Below, in pieces: positions 20,320-28,320 of a stretch of 28,320 nt of DNA. Where the stretch lies: positions 1 to 28,320 of the forward strand of contig JAYMSP010001845.1 in the NCBI GenBank assembly GCA_036897095.1, in the 5' to 3' direction. How positions within the stretch are numbered: the stretch's first letter is position 1; every line of letters begins with the position of its first letter. A program made the translations under genes and the position numbers. Source of the stretch: Plantago elongata (Eukaryota > Streptophyta > Magnoliopsida > Lamiales > Plantaginaceae). Under the pieces are notes generated by a model. That model saw only the letters and a program-made list of their open reading frames with translations, did no database searches and had not been told where the DNA came from.

Positions 20320-21800
20320 GGACGGACGCAGAAGATTTGGTCATGATTATCTGCCAATTGCATATCAATATTTTGTAGCTAAAAGGAAGAGGGGCACTTG
20401 GAATGACCAATATGCTTACGATATTTACTGAATGAATTTGTTCATTCCACGCCATTGGAAATGTCATCTTTTTGTGTTCCACCTGCAAAGAAATTAAGTT
20501 ATTTACTCACTTTGTCACAGAGTTCTGGTGAATGTTTTGTGTCTGTGAAGTTGTATTCATTGAGGTAATATATGTCGCTTGAATCATAATGTGGATTCAT
20601 CACTTGAGAAAATTCGACACACCAGCTTTGAAAATCATGAAAGCAGAATTCCCATTTTAGTTTTGAAGAATTTTAATATTATGTTAAATACGCTATGCTT
20701 ATCTCATTTTCAATAACCTTTTGCTTGCTCTGTATTGAATGTGAGTTTAAGCCACGGGCGGTTCTAAAACAGGATTGTGCTTTATATGTGGTTGTATGAC
20801 CTTGTAGCAGTACTTGTGCCTACAGCCTACCTAGCTATGCTTATCTACTTATCTTAGAAGTTCATCAGCAGAACGAAACCTGTTAGACTATAGAATCCAT
20901 TCTCATCTTTGGTTCATTTGTATTCATATTTAGAGTTATTTGTATTGACAGGAAGTTGTATTTATTAATGGGGCAAGTTGTATCACCACTCACCAATACA
21001 AGCATCTCCAAGATCATGAACTGACAGAAGTTGTGAAATGTGGTAACTACTACATTTTGCATTCCATTTGTGTTTTACCATTAGGATTAATGTCCTGGTG
21101 TAAGAGTCTAGGATAGAACATTTTTTGTCTATTCTGCTTATATACACTTTGAAGATGTTTGGCTGAATGATATGTGTGTGCCATTTAGAAATATTAATGT
21201 TGTTTCAGTTAAAACATGTGTTTCGTGCATCGAGTATGTGAACAAGTTCAGTATTCAATGCTTATTTTTTGTGCAGCAAGGTTATGGTGATTGTTCGTCT
21301 GCTCTAAATCATTTTTTTTTGTTATTGCAGACTTGCAGGATGATGTCGACAAGATTATGAAGATCCTTTGGCTCTACAAACTGAAGATGCAAAAATTTGG
21401 CATTTTACAAAGATAGTATATACTCGATAAATTCCGCTTACTATTCAGTTGTTGCCTTCAGGTAGAAGAAATTGCTGGAGCAAAGAGGCTCCGCTTCTGG
21501 TCCAGTGACAGGAATTTGGTATGTCTTGTAGAATCTGAAAGTTCTGGATTAGATTATACATTTCATGTGGTGTCTTCTTGCTAATCTTTGGCTTATAGGA
21601 GAACTGAACAAGATGTATGCTTATAGGAGCTGCCATAAATATAGTAAAGGTGTTTAACTGTTAATAGGTAAAATGATTCCTTGCAGTCAACATTGCAAAG
21701 GCTATCATTTCATCTTTGAGCCACCAGGTCATCAAGTTCCAAGCAATAGCAACAAGAGCTTAGGTGACATTCATTTCACCAAGCAGTTCAAGTAAACCAC
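20320..21800 (+). other. Exon-like blocks, possible decayed or unrecognised gene
   Basis: The clearest pair is 20952-21042 and 21331-21416. The first follows TTGACAG and reads E-V-V-F-I-N-G-A-S-C onward to a GT donor at 21043. The second follows a pyrimidine-rich tract and TTATTGCAG, and continues in phase to a TAG at 21414. Joined they give 58 codons without a stop. Weaker blocks lie at 20320-20428 and 21462-21518 (both after AG acceptors) and around 21686-21795. I recognise no protein family and found no start codon or full exon chain. It could be the 3' end of a degraded gene, a captured fragment, or coincidence. Confidence 0.25.
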
Positions 21801-21843
21801 TGGAACATCTAGTTAAGAATTATGAACAAAATATTCGAGATAA

Positions 21844-21915
21844 TTGATCATTGCACCTTGATGCTCTACAGCCATGACGTTGATCATTGCACCTTGATGC
21901 TCTACAGCCATGACG
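21844..21915. repeat. Perfect 36-bp tandem duplication
   Basis: TTGATCATTGCACCTTGATG plus sixteen more bases occurs twice back to back (21844-21879 and 21880-21915) with no mismatch, so it is recent. It lies about 190 bp beyond the stop codon of the minus-strand gene, possibly in its 3' UTR. Confidence 0.9.
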
Positions 21916-22105
21916 TTCCTCCCAATTAATCTCAAACAGAACAACAAAACTTTCAGACACTCCGAAGATAAGAAAGACAGGCAAACACTTGACTGAGATT
22001 CGCAATGCACTTGAATAACTATTTCTTCTAACCTGGAAAAACAACTTTTACAAGTGTATATCATCAAATACAGTACCAAGTAAGGCCCTTACTATCCAGC
22101 CACTG

Positions 22106-23416
22106 CTACCGTTGTTTCGTACTATACTTTCCATCACATTCTCCATCATAAGGCACCCACAAATCAGTATATAATCTCAACGGCCTCTGCAACATCTCCT
22201 TCCACTCATCCGCATCAGGCAACTCACCGGTAACAGCAACGGAACTATCATCTTTCCTGCTATTAAGACTCAACACAGAAACCGCCTTCCCAAACACCTG
22301 GCTCATCGCCTTCAAAGTTTCCTCCATGATCTCTCTCCCATCTTTCCTGATATCCTCAGGCACCACACAACTTCCACCCACATTCACCATTATCCTCCCT
22401 CCTTTCCTCAAACTCCGCCTTAACCTCTCCCATGTCGCTGCGTCCTGAAGCTCCGGTATCACACACCCTCTGCTGAACAAATCCACCAGAATCCCAGCAA
22501 ATCCTCCTTTAATCTCAGCATTCAACGCATTACCTGTTACCACATAAATTAAACATAAGACATGAAGTGCAACTCAGATGTAAGCCGATTCCCCTCTAAT
22601 CCATAGGTCGGGTTTGAGTCACTTTAGCCGTTTCAAAAAAAAAAAAAACATAAGAATTCCGAACTCCGAATTTCCTCCTGTACACATTTCTAACATTGAG
22701 AGATTATTCTTTAGACCGGATTATGAGTAAGTTGTATACTATAAACAACATCACTTGCTAAATGAGAGTGAATGAAAAGTAGGTGTCCCGACTAATATTT
22801 TCAATGAGTACCCGGTCTATATAAGAATTTTCTGAATTCAAGTTACCAAGTTACCAGTATGAATAAACAGGCGATTTTCGTGCAATTTCTCGAGTTTCTC
22901 AAGGCCGAAAAACTCCCTAGCGACAGAAATTACACAAGGATCAAGCTCCCAGCCATGAAGGACAGCTTCAGGATACATTTCGAGGATGATTTTAGCAGCA
23001 GAGCCAGCTCCGAAGCCGAGAATGGCGATAGGTCCAGGAGGAAGAAGAGGAGGTAAAGTAGCGAAAACGTCGTAATAGGAATCGGTGAGGGTTTTGAAGA
23101 GGTAGGACATGCTGTGGATGTTTCCAGGAGCGTCGAGGAGGAGGAGGCGAGAGCCGGCAAGAGGGTGGTCGGCGGCGCGTGAGATTTGGAGGACTCGGAT
23201 GAAGTTGTGGCGGGACTTGAATTTGGCAAGTGTTTTCACGTGCTCGATTGGAATTGTGTCGTCATCGTCGGTGTGTTGGGCGGAGATTGTGGTGGCTGAT
23301 TTGAGGATTTGGGGTTTTATACGGCGGAAGGTGGTAGTGGTGGTGGCGGTAGGTTTTGGCGGTAGGGTGAGGTTGGGGATTATATTTGCAAGTGTAGCTG
23401 AGAGAGAGAGCGCCAT
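22106..23416 (-). CDS. Spermidine-synthase-like methyltransferase-fold protein, probably plastid
   Basis: Two exons: 22855-23416 and 22106-22533, joined across a 321-bp GT-AG intron in phase 1, giving 329 residues. The first ~47 residues are rich in Ser, Thr, Ala and basic residues and poor in acids, like a chloroplast transit peptide. Residues 131-140 read A-I-L-G-F-G-A-G-S-A, the SAM-binding glycine loop, and 154-160 H-G-W-E-L-D-P with the acidic residue that binds ribose hydroxyls. I-L-V-D-L-F follows in exon 2. The fold matches plant spermidine-synthase-like SAM-dependent methyltransferase proteins. I do not see the Asp pair used for polyamine binding, so a true aminopropyltransferase is unlikely; the substrate is unknown. 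The intron carries a SINE in antisense. The start is the first ATG after the upstream stops. Confidence 0.85.
22561..22647 (+). mobile_element. Short tRNA-derived SINE in the intron
   Basis: The body resembles the start of a tRNA (GCAACTCAGATG-TAAGC as box A region, GGGTTTGAGTC at 22610-22620 as box B), then CACTTTAGCCGTTTC and an A-tail of about 14. AAACATAAGA flanks it at 22551-22560 and again at 22646-22655, a perfect 8-10 bp target duplication. It is only ~87 bp. It is the same family as 12968-13036 and inserted antisense to the host gene. Confidence 0.85.
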
Positions 23417-24433
23417 CTCTCGATTGTACTGAACAAATTACGGCTTTTACATTCCCTTCATAGTTCATCCTATGCAATCCGGGCAAAATACTAAACCCGA
23501 ATTTTTTATATTAATTTATAGTGAAAGTTAAAAACGGTTAGTTGATAAATAATAAATATGAAATGGGTAAATTTTATAGTTCAAGGACTAATGGATGGGT
23601 GAGATTTAATCCGGAGATTTGGACGGTCGAGATGGTTTTGAGTTATTGTCGTTGTAAGCAGTTGAAGATAGAAAACAAACTCATTCTGCTATCCTTCATT
23701 TTCAAGGCTTTCTTCACATAATCAAGGACCATTTCTCATCACAGATATGAATTGAGTCATTGCAGTTATGTGAATCATCAAGATACACTTTTATCTCCTT
23801 CCAATTTATTTAATTGTTAACCATTCTCTCTTTTGTAAATTTAATAGGTTGAAAGTTAGGTTTACGAAGATTACTGTTAGATTGAGGTCAATTGATAGCA
23901 TGTAATCTGGTATGATTTTGTGCAATAAAGATCAGTGTTGATTTTCTCGTGGATGTACGTTTCACAAAGCTGAACCACGTAATCTCGATTGTTGATATTG
24001 TTTCGTATTGTTCTTCCTTTAATTGTTTATCGATTAATTAAGAGATCGCTTGTTCATTCAAACAAACACATAATAAAAGAAATAAAAGATTGGGTTAAGA
24101 AATAAGATTCAATTTGCCCTAATTCTTATGGCAACAATATTGAATGCAAATGGAAAGCTCAATCACAGTACAACAAGCAATTTATATGGTTCAATTGAAT
24201 GTATTCTTTTTACATATAAATTATTATTTCAAATATCCAACTTTATTACAAGTTATGCGACTAAGAATTGTGATTTATAATTATAAAAATTAATTATGAT
24301 GATATTGATGAAGAATCTCAATGGCCTCCATTATATATCAAGTGAGCTTTCCATTTCATGCCGTGCACTTGAGCCGTAGATCTTCTAACTTCTTCAGTTG
24401 ATGCAACGGGTAAGTCCCACTTTTATTCACTTA
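23417..24433. other. Intergenic, includes promoter of the minus-strand gene
   Basis: No gene is seen. The ~200 bp next to 23416 must hold the promoter and 5' UTR of the methyltransferase-fold gene; I see no convincing TATA box there. The remainder is AT-rich. Confidence 0.4.
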
Positions 24434-24548
24434 AAGGCTGATTGGGAATCGATTTGAATTAAAAAATATCGTTCAAATAATTTATTCTGTACACAAAATA
24501 AATTATTTGAATGGTATTTTTCAATTCAAATCGATTCCCAATCAGCCC
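24434..24548. mobile_element. Foldback Tourist-like MITE, copy 2
   Basis: A 115-bp element that is almost one long hairpin: each arm is ~56 nt and they pair with about four internal differences, all transitions, around a loop of a few bases near 24492. The ends are AGGCTGATTGGG and the inverse of GGGCTGATTGGG. TTA flanks it at 24431-24433 and 24549-24551. Terminal repeats and TTA duplication match copies 1 and 3. Confidence 0.8.
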
Positions 24549-24741
24549 TTAATTGTTGAAAGTTCAACAACTTAACATGAAGTTAACAATATCTCTCGAA
24601 CATCTAAAATGATTAAAAAACTCCACAATTCTTATATATCTCAAATAATTAACCGATTAGGAAGATATGGACTCTTCTAAACCAACTGCCCTAAACAATG
24701 AGGTTCACATATGGATTATATAAACGGGTTGCGAAAATTTA

Positions 24742-24995
24742 TGGGGCGGATTGGAGTAGCATCCAAATGCCCATTTGGATGTTACTTGGTGATTTTGTGT
24801 TTGTTATGACATTTAAATGTCGAAGATTGAAATGGTTCTACAGTAGCAACATTTTTCTCTACCTATATAACAAACCTATAATACCCTATCCAATTACAAT
24901 TCTATACCAAACACAATTTTAACAATCCCACTACAATTCTGATCACTATTCAGGTATTTAAATCGGAACATTTAAGTCGCATGCCAATCAGCCCC
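24742..24995. mobile_element. Tourist-like MITE (PIF/Harbinger type), copy 3
   Basis: Left end TGGGGCGGATTGG and right end CCAATCAGCCCC are inverted repeats. TTA flanks both sides (24739-24741 and 24996-24998). It is 254 bp, AT-rich and non-coding. Interior motifs such as TTGAAATGG and ATTTAAATG are shared with copy 1. Confidence 0.75.
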
Positions 24996-25550
24996 TTAAG
25001 CTCTTGGACTAAACTGCAAGAGAATTGCGGCCACAAAGGACTAAATCTGAAAAACAAAATCACTAAAAGCACTTTTTGTAGAACTCTCAAAAGATTACAT
25101 ATACTTAAATTTGAGGTAAAACAAGTAATAAAGTGCTAAAATGTTAAAACCTTAGAAATTCTAAAATGTTATGGCCCATAAAACTTTAATCTTAGACTTC
25201 TTAAAATATCACTTAAAAGATAGAGAGCTCCTATTATTTTCTGAAGATTAATTATATGGACACATATATCAATTTGGTACTTTTATGTATAAAATAGGAG
25301 TCTTCCACTTTTCTATCATGTATAAAAAGTATAGTTATATGATAAGTGATGAATTAATATGTACGGTGAGTAAAAAATTTTAGCACTTACAAGTCACAAC
25401 AAGTGCTCTAACATCCTCTAATGTAACCTACCCGACTCTGTCCTCTCACTGCAATTTTCTTGACTTTGAACCACACTACAAAACATCTAAACCCTACCCT
25501 GTGTCCTGAATTCCTGATATCCCAAATCCCTCTCCACTTCGGAAGAAGAT
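24996..25550. other. Intergenic, upstream of the F-box gene
   Basis: AT-rich to about 25400, then a more C-rich stretch that is the likely 5' UTR and promoter-proximal region of the F-box gene. No clear TATA box can be fixed and no gene is seen. Confidence 0.45.
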
Positions 25551-26732
25551 ATGTCCGACATTCCGACTGAGTTATACCGCGAAATACTCGTCCGCTTACC
25601 AGCAAAGCCTCTGATCCGATTCAGGTGCCTCTGCAAGGAATGGCGAGATATCATCAACGATCCCAATTTCGCAAAAGCACACTTGGACCGTCAAATGGGC
25701 AACGAGGACAAGCTGATGTTCAAATGTACTGGTGGTAAGTTTTACTCTCTTTCTGTTAGCTCACTTATCAATTCGAATTCCCAGACAATTGAAGCTGTTC
25801 GTGTCATGAATGTCATGGATCGTGATTTCACACTTCCGATGCCTTCATACCACGGTTTGGTCCTCATTTCACATTTGAAAGCGAAACGGGATCGGCCTTG
25901 GTCTTTGTGGAATCCGTCCACCGGAGAGTGGCTCGAGTTACCGAGAATCAATTATTTCATGGACTTATCGTTCTGTAGTAGTAGTAGTACTGGGCTAGGC
26001 TATGATGGTGCCACTGATGACTATAAGGTGGTAATAATGTCTTCACCTGGTGTGTATCCGTATCATCATCGGGTTATTAGGACTTTTGTATGCTCTCTGA
26101 AATCGAAAAAGTGGCATGGAATCAATCATTTGTACAATTTTTATATGCCTGAGCATCCTGGGGTTTATGTGAACGGTGAGTTGCACTGGCTTGCTTGTGC
26201 ACGTGAAGATGAAGTTGATGTGTGCTGTGTTCTTTCGTTTCATCTTACAACTGAAGTGATTCGCAAGATTTCTCTGCCGTTTGTTTTTAAGTACACCAAG
26301 TCCTGCCCTTTTTTGCGTTTGGATGCGCTGGCAGGATGCATATTTCTGACTTATTATCATGGGGACAATCATCTTAGCATATGGATATTGAAGCATTGTG
26401 GACAGGGGGTCAGGTGGAACCGGGTGTGTACGTTTCATGATGTATTAGAACTTACTAAGAAGTTTATCAGGCCAGTAGCCTATATGAAGAGTGAACAACA
26501 GATTCTTCTGGAATGTGGTCACAATAAGTTTTTATTGTATGATATGGTAATGAATATCAAAAGGATAATTAGTATCGGTCAAGTCATCCAGAAACGTTAT
26601 TGTTCTCAAGTCTTTCCTGAAAGTCTTACACAGTTGAATGCTTTTAAAGGAACACCAAAGAGGAAGAGAAAAAGGGCCTATAGCAAGCTGAATGTGAAGC
26701 TGGAGTTGCAAACATCGTGTGCACCCTCTTGA
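25551..26732 (+). CDS. F-box protein with F-box-associated domain
   Basis: A 393-residue single-exon gene. Residues 1-45 form an F-box (I-P-T-E-L-Y-R-E-I-L-V-R-L-P, then L-x-R-F-R-C-L-C-K-E-W-R), which in this family binds Skp1 in SCF ubiquitin ligases. W-N-P-S-T-G-E-W-L-E-L-P at 120-131, then G-L-G-Y-D and D-D-Y-K-V-V, mark an F-box-associated (FBA) domain as in CPR1/CPR30-type proteins, which should bind the substrate. Residues 369-375 (P-K-R-K-R-K-R) form a basic cluster that could be a nuclear signal. The start is the first ATG, and the following V-R-L-P supports it. The substrate cannot be told from sequence; the family is large and fast-evolving. Confidence 0.93.
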   Translation: MSDIPTELYREILVRLPAKPLIRFRCLCKEWRDIINDPNFAKAHLDRQMGNEDKLMFKCTGGKFYSLSVSSLINSNSQTIEAVRVMNVMDRDFTLPMPSYHGLVLISHLKAKRDRPWSLWNPSTGEWLELPRINYFMDLSFCSSSSTGLGYDGATDDYKVVIMSSPGVYPYHHRVIRTFVCSLKSKKWHGINHLYNFYMPEHPGVYVNGELHWLACAREDEVDVCCVLSFHLTTEVIRKISLPFVFKYTKSCPFLRLDALAGCIFLTYYHGDNHLSIWILKHCGQGVRWNRVCTFHDVLELTKKFIRPVAYMKSEQQILLECGHNKFLLYDMVMNIKRIISIGQVIQKRYCSQVFPESLTQLNAFKGTPKRKRKRAYSKLNVKLELQTSCAPS

Positions 26733-26829
26733 AGGATTGGTTTAACCGTCTGTTTCTTACGGTAAGCAAGATTAGAACTGTGGAAGGATTGGCCTTAGGT
26801 GATTCTTTTGAAATATTCAGTGACTGTTT

Positions 26830-26872
26830 GTATGCAATTTGAATTGGCATTTTGCCAATTCAAATTGCATAC
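26830..26872. repeat. Perfect 20-bp inverted repeat with 3-nt loop
   Basis: GTATGCAATTTGAATTGGCA (26830-26849), loop TTT, then its exact complement (26853-26872). It lies ~98 bp after the F-box stop codon, so probably in the 3' UTR. It could be a foldback transposon remnant or an RNA structure. Confidence 0.9.
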
Positions 26873-27391
26873 CAATCATCAGATTTTTCCATTTGTTATT
26901 GCTATAATATCTAGTTTGTCATGGACTAGTCATGGTTAGTGGAACAGTTCCGTTAGTTCGAGTTGTTCCAGAACGTTTTTGTTTCACAGGCGAATATGTA
27001 CTCTGTTTCAGCTACTAACAAACATATGTATGTTCTCAGCCATCAATCTGTTTAGGACTTCAGGTTGAGTTCTAGGACTAGGAGCTAAATCATTTCCACC
27101 ACATTTTCCAGCTAGCATTAACTGCTAACTATCTATGAATTTAGTATGTGTTTGCTGCAGATTCTAATGTGAAGCCCAAATGTATTTACTCTATTTGTAT
27201 TATAACGAAATGTAGGGGTTACAACTGATATTCTGTTCTTCGTGCTTTACTTTGCTGTCACAGACTGAAGCTGCTTATATCTGCATACATGTTCAGATTA
27301 TAAAACAACATACTGCACAGAAGGAACAATCCAACCACAGTTGAATCCTAGTTATATTTAATTTTTTGACATCATAAGCATCTTATGATGA
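26873..27391. other. Intergenic between convergent genes
   Basis: No coding or RNA gene is recognised. It should hold the 3' ends of the plus-strand F-box transcript and the minus-strand methylesterase transcript. Confidence 0.5.
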
Positions 27392-28320
27392 CTAATTATA
27401 TTTTTCTGCTATCTCCAGCAGACACTGACATAGCTCTTGAGGCTTTGAAAGCATAGCCATGTGGTCGGCATTTATTTCCTTCACTTCGGACGCCCCAATG
27501 TTTTCGATCATCCAACGTTGGAAACTCTCTGACATTCCAATATCCTCTGTGCACACGATGTAAGTTCGTGTTACAGATCCAAATCTATCATCTGAAAATG
27601 CACTCTTCTTTGACAAATCCTCCAAGAAATGAGCACTTGGCCTTGTTAATGACTTGGCCAGAGCCATATCCTGGCAAACAAACATAATACTATTTACTAA
27701 TATCTAGTTTTCGATAACCAGCTTATACATTCTAGAATTGTAGAGATAGAATTAGAACCTCAGGCGAACAGAGTTGGTAAAGATTTTCTGACATGAACCG
27801 AGGACCGAAGCACATGGCAATAAGCGGATCTTCAGGCGTTCCATAGGTTAGGAATCTAGTATCCATCCAATCCACAGCTCTATTCCCCTGAATCCTCTGA
27901 AATTAAAACATTGCATTTTAGATTTGAAGCTTTGGAAAATCTCTATGTTTAAACATTAGGAATGATAGCCACTTGAAAGTTTAAACCATCAATTTTTCAA
28001 TTTAAAACATCCATTCAGTTGTTATAGAACAATAAGTTCGATACTTGAAAGTTGAAACCATCAGTTTAGTAACGCTCTTTCCTAATAAAAGTTGATGAAG
28101 AAACAAGACTCGCATACATGGATATATTCTTTATCTAGCTTGAATGTTTAGCTATAGCAACCTGTTCTATGACATAGGAAGGCTGATGGACAGAATCAGG
28201 CATGTAGGCCGCTACAAAAACCGCAACTGCAATCTTGTCTGGATACTTGTCCATTGCAAGCCCCAGGTTCATACCCCCCAATCTGTGTCCTACCAGAACA
28301 ACCTTCTCACCCGGAGGAAC
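27392..28320 (-). CDS. Methylesterase (MES/SABP2) family alpha/beta hydrolase, partial, catalytic Ser replaced
   Basis: Three minus-strand exons are visible: 28162-28320 (running off the window), 27759-27896 and 27392-27670, with GT-AG introns in phase 0, giving 191 of about 260 residues. The family includes salicylate methylesterase SABP2, polyneuridine aldehyde esterase and hydroxynitrile lyases. Seen: [13 protein letters not shown] at the nucleophile elbow, A-A-Y-M-P-D, F-G-P-R-F, Y-Q-L-C-S-P-E, Y-I-V-C-T-E-D (Asp at 27542-27544) and A-D-H-M-A-M-L (His at 27461-27463), ending in K-Y-N. The elbow codon at 28282-28284 is AGA (Arg) where the family has Ser, so ester hydrolysis by the usual mechanism should be lost. 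No stop or frameshift is seen, so it may be a pseudoenzyme or an early pseudogene. About 70 N-terminal residues lie beyond the window. Confidence 0.88.

Noticed and set aside
20291-20488. 65-codon minus-strand open frame
   Set aside because: No homology or splice context; the opposite strand has an equally open block, so neither is convincing.
22859-23432. Plus-strand and alternative-frame open frames over the methyltransferase-fold exon
   Set aside because: They are shadows of the minus-strand coding exon, which has recognisable motifs and splice sites.

Overview
The window looks like nuclear DNA of a eudicot plant. It is AT-rich, has GT-AG introns, and carries plant-restricted gene families (DUF247, an F-box protein with an F-box-associated domain, a methylesterase-type alpha/beta hydrolase). 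Nested LTR retrotransposons, Tourist-like MITEs and short tRNA-derived SINEs fill much of the rest. I cannot name the species from sequence alone. Nothing here is bacterial or viral.

Layout. 1-2976 is the decayed end of a Ty1/Copia element; only the RNase H tail and polypurine tract are recognisable, and a 259-bp tandem duplication lies inside. 2977 to about 8830 is its long terminal repeat, split by a 4.3-kb solo LTR of a Gypsy element (3662-7960) that has TGTA...TACA ends and a 5-bp target duplication matching at 4 of 5 positions. 8831-13250 holds no gene but is rich in repeats: an 0.8-kb minisatellite built on a TATCATAG-like core, a second tandem duplication, and a short antisense SINE. 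13256-18630 is an inverted duplication of a whole DUF247 gene (promoter, 5' UTR intron, coding exon, 3' UTR), giving two convergent genes about 1.3 kb apart. 18631-22105 is intergenic with two MITEs and some exon-like blocks of uncertain meaning. 22106-23416 is a two-exon, probably plastid-targeted, spermidine-synthase-like methyltransferase-fold gene on the minus strand with a SINE in its intron. 23417-25550 is intergenic with two more MITEs. 25551-26732 is a single-exon F-box gene. 27392-28320 is the 3' part of a minus-strand methylesterase-family gene that runs off the window.

The genes do not form an obvious pathway. The points most worth checking are: (i) the tail-to-tail DUF247 pair, whose two arms serve as internal controls for later changes; (ii) an Arg in place of the catalytic Ser in the methylesterase nucleophile elbow, with Asp and His kept; (iii) a 29-bp A-tailed micro-insertion with a 12-bp target duplication in one DUF247 arm, with the empty site preserved in the other arm; (iv) a very short SINE family with clear target duplications; and (v) the large minisatellite. 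I found no evidence for a wholly new multi-gene system.
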